A stretch of DNA of 64,000 nucleotides from Candidatus Nanopelagicales bacterium (GTDB lineage Bacteria; Actinomycetota; Actinomycetes; Nanopelagicales; Nanopelagicaceae), in contig JAURMX010000020.1 of NCBI GenBank assembly GCA_030830475.1, positions 35,440 through 99,439 on the forward strand. Reading direction: 5' to 3'. How positions within the stretch are numbered: position 1 is the first letter of the stretch; the number at the start of each line of letters is the position of its first letter. Position numbers and translations under genes: made by a program. The notes below the pieces were generated by a model, which did not search any database, was not told the origin of the DNA, and worked only from the letters and a program-made list of their open reading frames with translations. Positions 26,492 through 35,291 of the stretch are shown here, in pieces.

Positions 26492-29176
26492 GTGGTCGCA
26501 ATTCTGGACAAGATTCTTCGCGCTGGCGAAGGTCGGGCTTTGAAACAACTCGAAAAGATTGTTGTAGAGGTTAACTCGCATGAACAAACCTTTGCTGCGA
26601 TGAGTGATGAGCAACTGCGTGCCATGACCGATAAGTTCAAAGATCGTCTCAATCAAGGTGAAGATTTAGATGACATCCTCCCTGAGGCTTTTGCGGTCGT
26701 ACGAGAGGCTTCAAAAAGAACTTTAGGCCAGCGTCATTACGATGTTCAGATAATGGGTGGCGCTGCCTTGCATCGCGGCAACATCGCGGAAATGCGCACT
26801 GGTGAAGGAAAGACTTTGGTAGCAACTCTTCCTTCTTACCTAAATGCCTTAACTGGTCTTGGTGTTCATATTGTCACTACCAATGATTATTTAGCAGAGC
26901 GCGACAGCGAGTGGATGGGACGTATTCATCGTTTCTTGGGTCTTAAAGTTGGGGTCATTTTGGCTTCAATGACTCCGGCAGAACGTCGTATGCAGTATGC
27001 CGCAGACATCACTTACGGAACAAATAATGAGTTTGGTTTTGACTATCTCCGGGACAACATGGCTTGGAATTTGGCGGACTGCGTGCAACGCGAACATAAC
27101 TTTGCAATAGTTGATGAAGTAGATTCGATTTTGATTGACGAGGCACGCACTCCTCTAATTATCAGTGGACCAGCGGATAAGGCCACTAAGTGGTACGTGG
27201 AGTTTGCCAAAGTTGCCGATCGATTAATTCGCGGTGAGCATTATGAGGTTGATGAAAAGAAGCGAAATACTGGAATTCTTGATGCTGGCGTCACCAAGGT
27301 TGAAGAGATACTAGGCATAGAGAACCTTTACGAATCAGTTAATACTCCAATGATCGGATATCTGAATAACGCCTTAAAAGCCAAGGAGCTATTCAAAAAA
27401 GATCGCGATTACGTGATTATGAATGGTGAGCTACTAATAGTTGATGAACATACTGGTCGAGTTTTATCAGGGCGGCGCTACAGCGAAGGTCTACATCAAG
27501 CTCTGGAGGCAAAAGAGCGGGTAGATATCAAAGATGAAAACCAAACTCTGGCCACTATTACTTTGCAGAACTACTTCCGCTTGTACGAGAAATTGGCCGG
27601 TATGACCGGTACCGCCATGACCGAGGCAGCCGAGTTTCTGCAGATCTATAAGTTGGGCGTAATTCCAATCCCAACCAACAAGAGTATGCAACGTATTGAT
27701 CAGCCGGATCTTGTTTATAAAACTGAGGCGGCAAAGTTTGAGGCGGTAGCTGATGACATAGTTGAGCGCCATCGCAAGGGTCAGCCGGTTCTTGTAGGTA
27801 CCGTTAGCGTAGAAAAATCTGAGTTGTTATCGCAAACTTTGCGTCGCAAGGGAATTCCGCATGAAGTTCTCAATGCAAAGCAACATGAGCGCGAAGCTGC
27901 CATTATTGCGCGGGCAGGTACCACCGGCGCGGTAACAGTTGCGACAAATATGGCGGGCCGTGGAACTGACATCATGCTGGGTGGCAACCCCGAGTTCATG
28001 GCGGATTATGAATTGCAGCGTCAAGGAGTTTCTCCGGTAGACAATCCCGAGCAGTATGAATCTTTATGGCCGACAGAGTTAGCGAAGCAAAAAGCCGCGG
28101 TAGCCAAGGGGCATGATGAGGTAGTTGCTCTAGGTGGACTTTATGTTTTAGGTACCGAACGTCATGAATCACGGCGTATTGATAACCAGCTAAGAGGACG
28201 TTCTGGTCGCCAAGGCGATCCCGGTGAATCACGCTTTTACCTGTCGCTTCAGGATGAGTTGATGCGCCGCTTTAATTCGGCATTAGTTGAGCGTTTCTTA
28301 AACGCTGCAGGTATTCCAGAGGACACCCCTATAGAGTCCAAAATGGTCTCCAACGCAATCAAATCTGCGCAGACGCAGGTAGAAGCCCAGAACTTCGAGA
28401 TGCGTAAAAATGTTTTGAAATATGACGATGTCATGAATCGTCAACGCGAGGTAATCTATCGGGAACGTCGTGAGGTGCTGGAAGGCGCTGATATCAAGGA
28501 ACAGGTTTCTACATTTATTGAAGACACCATACGGGGATATGTTTCTGTCGCAACCAGCGAAGGCTTTCCAGAGGAATGGGATCTCGAACAACTTTGGACC
28601 GTTCTCAAATCAACCTATCCAATCTCGTTCACTTATCAAGAGTTGGAGAATGAAGCAGGTGGACGTACCGGCTTGGATTCTGATTATCTTGCTCAACGAA
28701 TCATCGATGACATCTTTGCTGCGTATGAAAAAAGAGAGCAGGAGCTGGGCTCTGAAGTAACCAGGGATTTAGAGCGCAAGATTTTGCTTTCGGTGCTTGA
28801 TCGCAAGTGGCGCGAACATCTATATGAAATGGATTACCTGCAAGAGGGAATCGGCTTGCGCGCTATGGCACAACGCGATCCATTGGTTGAGTATCAAAAA
28901 GAGGGTTATGAACTGTTTTCCGCGATGATGGATGCAATTAAGGAAGAGATGGTTGGTTTCCTATTCAACGTTGAGGTCAAGATTGAAAACCAACAAGCAG
29001 AGGCGAAGGGTGTATCTCAGCCGACTCAAGATCAGGCTCTGCGTTACTCCGCTCCGAGTGAAACCGGTGGCGTTGCTACTGCAAGTGGCGCATCAGGTGA
29101 TGGTGCAACTTCAAGAAATGCACCATGTCCATGTGGTTCAGGTAAGAAATACAAACGCTGTCACGGAGCCTCATAA
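26492..29176 (+). CDS. secA: Protein translocase ATPase SecA
   Basis: 894 aa essential motor for Sec export. DEAD-like motor domains with MRTGEGKT (Walker A), [19 protein letters not shown], the preprotein cross-linking domain, [10 protein letters not shown], the helical wing/scaffold region and a C-terminal zinc-binding [14 protein letters not shown] tail that binds SecB or ribosomes in relatives. GTG 26492 follows GGAAGG at a 7-nt distance. The 3' end overlaps the convergent DUF6459 gene by 6 nt. The hpf gene that usually lies just upstream is absent here. Confidence 0.96.
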   Translation: MVAILDKILRAGEGRALKQLEKIVVEVNSHEQTFAAMSDEQLRAMTDKFKDRLNQGEDLDDILPEAFAVVREASKRTLGQRHYDVQIMGGAALHRGNIAEMRTGEGKTLVATLPSYLNALTGLGVHIVTTNDYLAERDSEWMGRIHRFLGLKVGVILASMTPAERRMQYAADITYGTNNEFGFDYLRDNMAWNLADCVQREHNFAIVDEVDSILIDEARTPLIISGPADKATKWYVEFAKVADRLIRGEHYEVDEKKRNTGILDAGVTKVEEILGIENLYESVNTPMIGYLNNALKAKELFKKDRDYVIMNGELLIVDEHTGRVLSGRRYSEGLHQALEAKERVDIKDENQTLATITLQNYFRLYEKLAGMTGTAMTEAAEFLQIYKLGVIPIPTNKSMQRIDQPDLVYKTEAAKFEAVADDIVERHRKGQPVLVGTVSVEKSELLSQTLRRKGIPHEVLNAKQHEREAAIIARAGTTGAVTVATNMAGRGTDIMLGGNPEFMADYELQRQGVSPVDNPEQYESLWPTELAKQKAAVAKGHDEVVALGGLYVLGTERHESRRIDNQLRGRSGRQGDPGESRFYLSLQDELMRRFNSALVERFLNAAGIPEDTPIESKMVSNAIKSAQTQVEAQNFEMRKNVLKYDDVMNRQREVIYRERREVLEGADIKEQVSTFIEDTIRGYVSVATSEGFPEEWDLEQLWTVLKSTYPISFTYQELENEAGGRTGLDSDYLAQRIIDDIFAAYEKREQELGSEVTRDLERKILLSVLDRKWREHLYEMDYLQEGIGLRAMAQRDPLVEYQKEGYELFSAMMDAIKEEMVGFLFNVEVKIENQQAEAKGVSQPTQDQALRYSAPSETGGVATASGASGDGATSRNAPCPCGSGKKYKRCHGAS

Positions 29177-29746
29177 CAGTTCAAGCTCGGTACAAAGCCA
29201 TTTCCTATCTACACCTTCAAATCTTGCGATCAGTGCCCGAACTCGATCTTTAAAGCTCAGGATTGCGGTGAGCTCCACTACGCCCTCAATAGGTTGATTT
29301 CTATGGATACTTCTGATCTTTGGCAACTCTGTGACTGAACCTATGTTTCGTAATAAAGAGTTGTAGGTAAAGCGATGGGTGGAGCGGGAGAGTTGTTGTA
29401 CTGGACGCCGTCCCGCCATTATCTCTATGGCGCTAACTACATAGGTCAAGGTCCAACGATCTAAGTTAGGAAGATCGGCAAGCGGAGATGGATTTGGAGC
29501 GAAATCTGGGTCATAGCTCTCACCATGGGTAGTGGGAACTAGATAAAGCTTGTTAGAGCGATGATACTTGCCAATTTCGCTCTCTGAATTGATAAAGAAC
29601 TGCAAAGTGGGATGCGGGATGAAATCATCCAAGGTAGTTTGCAAGGTAGTTTGCAAGGTAGTTTGCAAGGTAGTTTGCAAGGTGGTTTCCAAAGTGATTT
29701 GGTTATTTTTCATCGGCACAGATTGGCCCAGCACAGTTTCGTTCAC
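29171..29746 (-). CDS. DUF6459 / Rv3235-like protein with N-terminal LQTT repeats
   Basis: 191 aa. The C-terminal half ([39 protein letters not shown]...[23 protein letters not shown]) matches the Rv3235-like/DUF6459 family that lies beside secA in many actinobacteria. The N-terminus is unusual: residues about 18-40 are four to five tandem L-Q-T-T units from a 12-bp DNA repeat. GTG 29746 abuts the 18-bp palindrome 29747-29764; ATG 29713 is an alternative start that still keeps the repeat. Function is unknown; the family is a SecA-linked accessory candidate only by position. Confidence 0.75.
   Translation of the reverse strand: MNETVLGQSVPMKNNQITLETTLQTTLQTTLQTTLQTTLDDFIPHPTLQFFINSESEIGKYHRSNKLYLVPTTHGESYDPDFAPNPSPLADLPNLDRWTLTYVVSAIEIMAGRRPVQQLSRSTHRFTYNSLLRNIGSVTELPKIRSIHRNQPIEGVVELTAILSFKDRVRALIARFEGVDRKWLCTELELL
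29632..29691. repeat. 12-bp tandem repeat array (4 perfect + 1 imperfect)
   Basis: Four exact copies of GGTAGTTTGCAA at 29632-29643, 29644-29655, 29656-29667 and 29668-29679, followed by GGTGGTTTCCAA at 29680-29691 with two mismatches. The array is in frame inside the minus-strand DUF6459 gene and encodes repeated Leu-Gln-Thr-Thr. The unit is a multiple of three, so copy-number change keeps the frame. Confidence 0.95.
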
Positions 29747-29764
29747 CTCATACTTAAGTATGAG
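29747..29764. promoter_or_regulatory. 18-bp perfect palindrome between divergent genes
   Basis: CTCATACTTAAGTATGAG is a perfect 18-bp palindrome lying immediately upstream of the DUF6459 GTG (29746) and about 70 bp upstream of the SAF-domain gene. It is well placed to be an operator for either gene. On the plus strand it is followed by an A/T-rich stretch to 29836. Function is inferred from symmetry and position only. Confidence 0.55.
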
Positions 29765-29836
29765 TTAGGTAAGGGGCTAATAAACTACCTGTGGATAATA
29801 AATCTCTTGCTGTGTTAAGCGGTGTATCTATCTGCC

Positions 29837-30490
29837 ATGAAGCAAAAAATCAATAATGACAAATCATTGAACCAATTCAGTTCGATCACTCAGTTCAAAG
29901 TTAACTTCAATCTAAGACTTGCTTTTGGTATTTTGCTGATCTGCACATCATTTGTTTCTGCCTATATTCTTTCGAGCTCTACAAATCGCATGGTCACAGT
30001 ATGGAGTGCAACCAAGGATTTAGCTCCCGGCTCATTAATTAAAGATGAGGATATTAAGCAGACACATGTGCTTATGCCTAATAACGCCCAGTTCTACCTT
30101 GATGGCATGAACTCGATACTTGGCAATTATGTAATTCGCCCAATCGGAGCTGAGGAGTTAATTCCGGCCTATGCGGTTACTACCGAACCAATATCTGATT
30201 TGAGAGAGGTGCCTATCTCTATTCCAATCAACCGACTGCCATACCAAATCAAAACCGGTCAGATAGTTGATGTCTATGCAGTGCCCAAGCAGCAAACCTC
30301 ACTCACTCAAGAGAACCTCAAATCAAAGGCGGCTTTACTGCTTTCTTCTGTAGGGATTTCAGGAATCGATTCAGAGTCTGGGAAATTAGGTGGCGAAATA
30401 GCGGTTACCTTGTTAGTTCCAGTGGGTTTGGTAAATGAACTGGTCTCAGCAATTGCCAAATATGATTTTGTTCTCGTAAAAACCCTATGA
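29837..30490 (+). CDS. SAF-domain (CpaB/RcpC-like) membrane-anchored protein
   Basis: 217 aa with one N-terminal transmembrane helix (LAFGILLICTSFVSAYIL, near residues 26-43), then a SAF domain beginning TVWSATKDLAPGSLIKDEDIKQTHVLMP and continuing with VIRPIGAEELIPAYAV. The layout is that of Flp/Tad pilus assembly CpaB/RcpC. No other Tad gene (cpaC, cpaF, tadB, tadC, flp) is nearby. ATG 29837 is used; an in-frame GTG lies at 29822, and neither has a good Shine-Dalgarno. The stop overlaps the ATG of the next gene by 4 nt, so the two are likely coupled. Confidence 0.78.
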   Translation: MKQKINNDKSLNQFSSITQFKVNFNLRLAFGILLICTSFVSAYILSSSTNRMVTVWSATKDLAPGSLIKDEDIKQTHVLMPNNAQFYLDGMNSILGNYVIRPIGAEELIPAYAVTTEPISDLREVPISIPINRLPYQIKTGQIVDVYAVPKQQTSLTQENLKSKAALLLSSVGISGIDSESGKLGGEIAVTLLVPVGLVNELVSAIAKYDFVLVKTL

Positions 30491-31503
30491 AAATTAGATT
30501 AATCACCGCTATCTCAAACTTTCAAGTCGAAGATGCGGTTATAGAGAGTTTGACTCAGAGAGAGTTCGAACTTCACTTTCGAGCCTTAACAGAAGGTGAT
30601 CTTGAAGCTAACTTGAAAAGTTGTCAGGTTGAGCAGCGGTATCTATTAGTTATTGACGAGAGCTTTATCTCTAAGTTTTGGGAGCTTAAAAGATACCTCT
30701 CTGAAAACATCTCTTGCTTGGTTCTAAACGGGGATAGTGCACCGAGTCCAGGGGTATTGTTTGAGATGGCCTACGAAAGGCTGCGTCGCGTTGAAGAGGT
30801 TAAGCAGACCCATATCTCCCGCTCGACAGGAAACGCAATTGGATTTACCGGCAGCTGGGCATCGCCAGGCATTACCTCGGTAGCAATCAACATTTCTGCC
30901 GAGCTATCCACCTATCGTGAAGTTCTTCTTAACGATGTTAACCCGCTGCGCAGAGATTTGCTGCCCTTATTAGGCATGAAAAGAAATCAGCATCTGGTGA
31001 AGTTGAATGATCGACTATCTGTTGCGGAGCATAATTTTGGTGAATTTAAGGGATCGCCTAAATTACTGGGAGATAGACTAAATATTTTAGATATGGGAAG
31101 TGCTCCCGACATTGAAGTGAGTTTAAGCGATAGAAGAACGGCCGGCAGAATCTTTGCTGAATATTTGCATTGTTGCCGAGAGTTAGTTTTTGTGACGGGG
31201 TCTGAGAGCCATGCTCTGCAACAAATGGAGAGGTTTCATCTGCAACTCCAATCTCTCATGCCCAATATGAAGGTTACCTATGTTTTAAACAAAGTAGGCT
31301 CATCCTCCAGACAACAGGGCATAAAGCGAAGTTTCCAAAAGAAGGTAAATGAATTTAGCTCCGGTCAGAGGAGCTTTTTAATTCCAGCTGATTACTCGCT
31401 TTTGGATCGTGCACAAGGAAGATTCGCCTCAGTCATCGAAGTTTCTCCCCGAAGTGCCCTGCGACGTGCGTACCAGGAACTAGCGGTTTATCTGAACAAA
31501 TAA
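30487..31503 (+). CDS. CpaE/MinD-like protein with degenerate Walker A
   Basis: 338 aa. The N-terminal 100 residues look like a receiver-like or CpaE N-domain (ITAISNFQVEDAVIESL...LLVIDESF); the C-terminal part resembles the MinD/CpaE fold: GFTGSWASPGITSVAINISAEL at about 119-140 corresponds to the P-loop, NILDMGSAPDIEVS to switch/Walker B, and VTYVLNKVGSSSRQQG to the base-recognition loop. The P-loop lacks the GKT/S lysine (GITS). Actinobacterial CpaE relatives often have G-SPG-xT loops, so this may be a divergent or inactive ATPase. It pairs with the SAF protein. Confidence 0.72.
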   Translation: MKIRLITAISNFQVEDAVIESLTQREFELHFRALTEGDLEANLKSCQVEQRYLLVIDESFISKFWELKRYLSENISCLVLNGDSAPSPGVLFEMAYERLRRVEEVKQTHISRSTGNAIGFTGSWASPGITSVAINISAELSTYREVLLNDVNPLRRDLLPLLGMKRNQHLVKLNDRLSVAEHNFGEFKGSPKLLGDRLNILDMGSAPDIEVSLSDRRTAGRIFAEYLHCCRELVFVTGSESHALQQMERFHLQLQSLMPNMKVTYVLNKVGSSSRQQGIKRSFQKKVNEFSSGQRSFLIPADYSLLDRAQGRFASVIEVSPRSALRRAYQELAVYLNK

Positions 31504-31522
31504 CTTTGAGTACGCTCTGCTC

Positions 31523-32998
31523 ATGCCTTTTCGTCATCTTGTTGAGGGTTCAAATGCACTCTCTGTGCAGGATGTCGCGCGGCTAGGGGAGTTGGTTGCA
31601 GAATGGCAGCTTTTGGCAGATATCTCCTTTGCTGATTTAGTTCTTTGGATTCCGAAAAGAAGCGATGAGAAGAGTTGGCCAGAAGGACATAAAGCAATCG
31701 CTCAAATCCGTCCCATGACTGCCGCAACTGTATTTACCCATGATGTAATCGGCGAAGAGGTCGCGTGGGGCGTGAGGCCAAACTTGGATCACTCATTATC
31801 GACCGGCGAAATCATTCGAGAAACAGAACCACAGCAATTTGGTGAATTGAAAATTAAAGAAGAAACGATTCCAGTACTCTTTCAAAAAAGGGTAATTGCT
31901 GTTATTTCCCGACACCGCAACTTGGAGACGATGCGCACTCCATCTCGTCTGGAGTTAAATTATCGGGAGATTGCAAATCATATTTATCGCATGATTGCGG
32001 AAGGCAACTTTCCAGTTAAAGATTCAGTTTATTTGGCCGAAGCCGCACCTCGAGTTGGTGATGGATTAGTAAGACTTGATGTTGAAGGTTCAATAATTTT
32101 TGCCAGCCCAAATGCTCGCTCAGCATTTAGCAGAATTGGATGGGAGAGAGATCTAGAAGGTCACAAGTTAGGCGAGGTCCTTGACTCACTGACCCTAAAG
32201 AGTGAGGGCATGCAGCCACGTGAGGAAAACTGGCAGGTGGCTATGAGCGGTCGTACTTTGCGTCGTGCTGAATTTGAAAATTCAGGAGGAGCTGTTGATT
32301 TACTAGCAATTCCACTCACCGAAGGTGAAAAACGCATCGGAGCTGTGGTGTTGGTCCACAATGTCACCGAACTGCGTAGAAAAGATCGTGCATTAATCAG
32401 CAAAGATGCCACTATTCGAGAGATTCATCATCGAGTGAAGAATAATCTTCAGACAGTTTCAGCCTTACTTAGATTGCAGGCCAGAAGAATTGAAGATGGT
32501 GCGGCCAGTGCTGCAATTGAAGAGGCGGTGCGGCGCGTAGCTTCTATTGCTCTGGTTCATGAAACCCTCTCAAACACCGCCCAAAACTCGGTCCAGTTTG
32601 ATGAAGTGATTAACAAGATTTTGCAGAGCGCTGTGGAGCTCAGTACTAGACCCAACCAAATCAAAATTTCCAAGGTAGGGGAGTTTGGTTTAGTGCCGGC
32701 ACTTGTTGCGACCCCCTTAGCTTTGGTTGTTACGGAATTAGTTCATAACGCATTAGAACATGGGGTCTCTACTGAGGGTTCAAAGGTAGAGGTTCACGTT
32801 GTGCGAGATGCTCAGGTTATGCAGGTAGCAATTATTGATGATGGGGTTGGCGTCCCAAAGGGTTTCACTTTAGAAGAGGTGAATTTAGGTTTGCAGATTG
32901 TACAAACTTTAACCCAAAATGAATTGGCGGGCTCTTTAGAGCTGGTTCAATTGGAAAAAGGAACTGAGTTCCGAATCAAGTTTCCAATTAATCGGTAA
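31523..32998 (+). CDS. pdtaS: Cytosolic sensor histidine kinase PdtaS
   Basis: 491 aa without membrane helices: N-terminal GAF-type domain (about 1-160), PAS domain (about 178-285), then HisKA_2 with IREIHHRVKNNLQTVSALLRLQARR (candidate phospho-histidines 302/303) and a HATPase_c ending ELAGSLELVQLEKGTEFRIKFP. This matches Rv3220c PdtaS, which phosphorylates the ANTAR antiterminator PdtaR. The tail-to-tail whiB1 neighbour is also conserved (Rv3219). No PdtaR is in the window. ATG 31523 follows a weak site; it converges with whiB1 with a 4-nt gap. Confidence 0.9.
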   Translation: MPFRHLVEGSNALSVQDVARLGELVAEWQLLADISFADLVLWIPKRSDEKSWPEGHKAIAQIRPMTAATVFTHDVIGEEVAWGVRPNLDHSLSTGEIIRETEPQQFGELKIKEETIPVLFQKRVIAVISRHRNLETMRTPSRLELNYREIANHIYRMIAEGNFPVKDSVYLAEAAPRVGDGLVRLDVEGSIIFASPNARSAFSRIGWERDLEGHKLGEVLDSLTLKSEGMQPREENWQVAMSGRTLRRAEFENSGGAVDLLAIPLTEGEKRIGAVVLVHNVTELRRKDRALISKDATIREIHHRVKNNLQTVSALLRLQARRIEDGAASAAIEEAVRRVASIALVHETLSNTAQNSVQFDEVINKILQSAVELSTRPNQIKISKVGEFGLVPALVATPLALVVTELVHNALEHGVSTEGSKVEVHVVRDAQVMQVAIIDDGVGVPKGFTLEEVNLGLQIVQTLTQNELAGSLELVQLEKGTEFRIKFPINR

Positions 32999-33002
32999 GA
33001 GT

Positions 33003-33272
33003 TTAATCGTTGGGCTGGTTCTCCATGAGACGGGCACGATTTCGCGCTGCACGTCGTTTCATAGCTCGTCTTTCATCTTCAGACAATCCGCCCCAAACAC
33101 CAGAATCTTGACCGCTCTCTAACGCCCACTGTAAGCATGGTTCACGCACTTCGCAGCGCACACAAACTTTCTTAGCCTCCTCAATCTGTGCGATCGCTGG
33201 CCCAGTATTTCCAACTGGGAAGAACAACTCAGGATCCTCATCGCGGCATGCAGCGCGATGACGCCAATCCAT
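33003..33272 (-). CDS. whiB1: WhiB-family Fe-S regulator WhiB1
   Basis: 89 aa from ATG 33272, starting MDWRHRAACRDEDPELFFP as in WhiB1 of relatives. Cluster cysteines fall at C9, C37, C40 and C46, the same spacing as mycobacterial WhiB1, followed by GVWGGLSEDERRAMKRR. WhiB1 is an essential, NO-sensitive 4Fe-4S protein that binds the sigma factor. An in-frame ATG at 33278 is closer to the AGAGGAC Shine-Dalgarno and may be used, adding Met-Thr; the longer frame to 33308 is unlikely. The palindrome TCAAACGTTTGA (33319-33330) lies about 50 bp upstream. Confidence 0.92.
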   Translation of the reverse strand: MDWRHRAACRDEDPELFFPVGNTGPAIAQIEEAKKVCVRCEVREPCLQWALESGQDSGVWGGLSEDERRAMKRRAARNRARLMENQPND

Positions 33273-33318
33273 TGTCATATGTCCTCTTTCATGAACAGCA
33301 GGCAGCAAGCCAACGAAA

Positions 33319-33330
33319 TCAAACGTTTGA
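33319..33330. promoter_or_regulatory. 12-bp palindrome upstream of whiB1
   Basis: TCAAACGTTTGA is a perfect 12-bp palindrome 47-58 bp upstream of the whiB1 start, a typical operator distance. Which regulator reads it is unknown, and a 12-bp palindrome can occur by chance in A/T-rich intergenic DNA. Confidence 0.35.
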
Positions 33331-33445
33331 GCTTGATGCCCGAATGGGCTTAATTACCGAGCAATTCTCCCGCGTGAAAGTTTTTAACTCAAGGGATTGT
33401 GAGGGAAATTTGAGAAATTTAAAGGTGAATTACGCCATTGATGAG

Positions 33446-33517
33446 TGCCCCCGACAGGATTCGAACCTGTGCACCCGCCTCCGGAGGGCGGTGCTCTATC
33501 CCCTGAGCTACGGGGGC
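33446..33517 (-). tRNA. tRNA-Arg (anticodon CCG)
   Basis: The minus strand folds as a tRNA: acceptor GCCCCCG/CGGGGGC with discriminator A, D-arm AGCTCAGGGGATAGAGC, anticodon stem CCGCC/GGCGG region around loop CTCCGGA (anticodon CCG, reading CGG) and T-arm ending GGTTCGAATCC. The 3' CCA is not encoded. A -10-like GATAAT on the minus strand at 33535-33530 lies about 13 nt upstream of the mature 5' end. It shares this spacer with the divergent msrA start. Confidence 0.95.
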
Positions 33518-33562
33518 GCTTTCGACAAGATTATCAGTGTTTGTTCATGCGAAGATTCGCAA

Positions 33563-34084
33563 ATGAAGCAGAGAGCCTATTTCGCCACCGGGTGCTTCTG
33601 GGGCGCCGAAAGAAGATTCTGGAATATGCCGGGCGTAGTTTCGACCTCAGTTGGATATATGGGGGGAACAAGACCCGCGCCCAGCTATGAACAGGTTTGC
33701 ACCGGCACAACTAATCATGCCGAAACCGTTGAGGTTGTTTTTGATTCCTCGCAAATTTCTTTTGAGAGATTGCTAGAGGAGTTTTGGACCATGCATGATC
33801 CAACCTCACTCAACAAGCAGGGGGGAGACATAGGGACCCAATATCGCAGTGCAATCTTCACAACAACTGAGGAACAGATGATTGCAGCAGCTAATACCCG
33901 TGAGCTCTATAACGATGAGTTAAAGAAACTAGGTTATGGCGAGATTGTCACGGAGATTCAAGATGCTGCGCCACACACTTATTGGCTGGCCGAGGAGTAC
34001 CACCAGAGATATTTAGAGAAAAATCCAAATGGATATGACTGTCATTCCTCCACTGGAGTGTCATTTCCCAAAGTAACAAAATAA
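33563..34084 (+). CDS. msrA: Peptide methionine sulfoxide reductase A
   Basis: 173 aa. Repairs methionine-S-sulfoxide. The catalytic motif GCFWGAER puts the nucleophilic cysteine at C11; EEYHQRYL and NHAETVEV are family-conserved. A longer open frame runs through the tRNA from 33188, but ATG 33563 gives the family-standard N-terminus. No Shine-Dalgarno is visible, so a leaderless or short-leader transcript is possible. msrB follows after 14 nt. Confidence 0.93.
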   Translation: MKQRAYFATGCFWGAERRFWNMPGVVSTSVGYMGGTRPAPSYEQVCTGTTNHAETVEVVFDSSQISFERLLEEFWTMHDPTSLNKQGGDIGTQYRSAIFTTTEEQMIAAANTRELYNDELKKLGYGEIVTEIQDAAPHTYWLAEEYHQRYLEKNPNGYDCHSSTGVSFPKVTK

Positions 34085-34098
34085 ATAGAGGAGAGAAG

Positions 34099-34554
34099 AT
34101 GCAACCAGGTGCAGATTTGCCAAAAATCAACCCTCTCACCGGTAAACCATTTCCGGTTCAGGTTGATGATGGAAAGTTGCAGGTGGAGTTAGATTCTCTG
34201 TCTTATGAAGTTTTGCGCAAAGCGGGGACTGAGGTCGCATTCACTGGCCAGTATTATGAAACTGAAACTATTGGTGTTTATAAATGTAAAGCATGTAACG
34301 CTGAGCTATTTAGAAGTGATGAAAAGTTCCATTCCGGCTGTGGTTGGCCCTCTTTTTATGCGCCAACAAAGGATGATGCGGTAATCCTTCTAGAGGACAG
34401 TTCACTTGCGCCTCGGATTCGCACAGAGGTGCGCTGTGCCGCATGTGGCTCACATCTTGGACATGTATTCGAGGGTGAGGGATATGCGGTTCCAACCGAT
34501 CAGCGTTGGTGCATAAACTCAGTTGCTTTGGTGTTGGAGCCCAAAAACACATAA
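34099..34554 (+). CDS. msrB: Peptide methionine sulfoxide reductase B
   Basis: 151 aa. Reduces methionine-R-sulfoxide, the partner stereoisomer of MsrA. Zinc ligands occur as two CxxC pairs (YKCKACNAE and VRCAACGSH), GCGWPSF is the family signature, and the catalytic cysteine lies in RWCINSVAL, where most MsrB read RYCINSASL. ATG 34099 has GAGGAGAG closely upstream. It forms an operon with msrA and converges with the alkA-like gene. Confidence 0.93.
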   Translation: MQPGADLPKINPLTGKPFPVQVDDGKLQVELDSLSYEVLRKAGTEVAFTGQYYETETIGVYKCKACNAELFRSDEKFHSGCGWPSFYAPTKDDAVILLEDSSLAPRIRTEVRCAACGSHLGHVFEGEGYAVPTDQRWCINSVALVLEPKNT

Positions 34555-34567
34555 TTGCATTCGCTAT

Positions 34568-35239
34568 CTAGCTCCTGGCCGGCAAAACCTCATTCGCTCT
34601 CCAGCAATACCAAGCTACATGGCTGCGATAAGGAGAGTATGACTCTCCTTTTTTGGATAACGCCTCTGGAGTAATCTCATCGCGCATGCGATGAATACGC
34701 TCCCAACCTCTTCGAACCCCTAAATCTCCAACTGGCCAAACATCAACTCTCTCTAGTTGAAACATCAGAAACATCTCTACAGTCCATGTACCAATTCCAT
34801 ACATCGGCAAAAGATGTTCCATGATCTGTTGATCACTTAAACGATGGAGATTTCTCATTGGAATTTGGTTACTTAGAGTTGCATCTGCCAACTCTCTGAC
34901 CGCACGAGCTTTTGAATTGGAGCAGCCCGCTGCTCGCAATTTTACGGCAGACACTTCAGCCAATTTCTTGGCTTGTAAGCTTCCCCCGCAAATTTCCTCT
35001 ACTCGACCGATGATTGTTGCAGCGGCTTTCGTGGAGAGCTGTTGCGAGAGAATTGATGAGGCCAGGGAAGCAAAGTTTGATTCTCGTCTTTTATTGGAGT
35101 TTGTTCCGGCAGTTGAGCGCTTATCAACTTTAGTACCGATAGTGCAGAACCCAGAGCGCTCGATTACCACCTCAAACCGGGGGTTTACTTGAATTATGTG
35201 GGATGCGATCTTCCGCGCACTAGGTAACCTCTGGGGCAT
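34568..35239 (-). CDS. DNA-3-methyladenine glycosylase II (AlkA-like, HhH-GPD)
   Basis: 223 aa base-excision repair glycosylase. The helix-hairpin-helix reads MYGIGTWTVEMFLMF, and the catalytic aspartate is in VWPVGDLGVRRG. The N-terminal SILSQQLSTKAAATIIGRV segment is the usual first helix pair. No 4Fe-4S cysteine cluster is present, which agrees with AlkA rather than endonuclease III. It removes alkylated purines. Short compared with E. coli AlkA because the N-terminal beta domain is missing, as in many bacterial relatives. Confidence 0.87.
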   Translation of the reverse strand: MPQRLPSARKIASHIIQVNPRFEVVIERSGFCTIGTKVDKRSTAGTNSNKRRESNFASLASSILSQQLSTKAAATIIGRVEEICGGSLQAKKLAEVSAVKLRAAGCSNSKARAVRELADATLSNQIPMRNLHRLSDQQIMEHLLPMYGIGTWTVEMFLMFQLERVDVWPVGDLGVRRGWERIHRMRDEITPEALSKKGESYSPYRSHVAWYCWRANEVLPARS

Positions 35240-35291
35240 AAACCGCAGGCTAGCAGTGTAAATTTTCAGAAAGCTCTAGTCTTTTTCAGTT

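Noticed and set aside
29632..29691. Tandem repeats as a CRISPR array
   Set aside because: Units are 12 bp with no spacers and lie in frame inside a gene; no cas genes are present.
29790..29798. TGTGGATAA, a perfect DnaA box on the minus strand
   Set aside because: Only a single box is seen and there is no cluster, AT-rich unwinding element, dnaA or dnaN nearby, so it is not evidence of an origin.
29837..31503. SAF/CpaE-like pair as a mobile or defence island
   Set aside because: No integrase, terminal repeats or composition change seen, and both flanks keep conserved actinobacterial order.
33188..33562. Long N-terminal extension of msrA
   Set aside because: It would translate through the tRNA-Arg gene and antisense to whiB1; the MsrA family starts at 33563.
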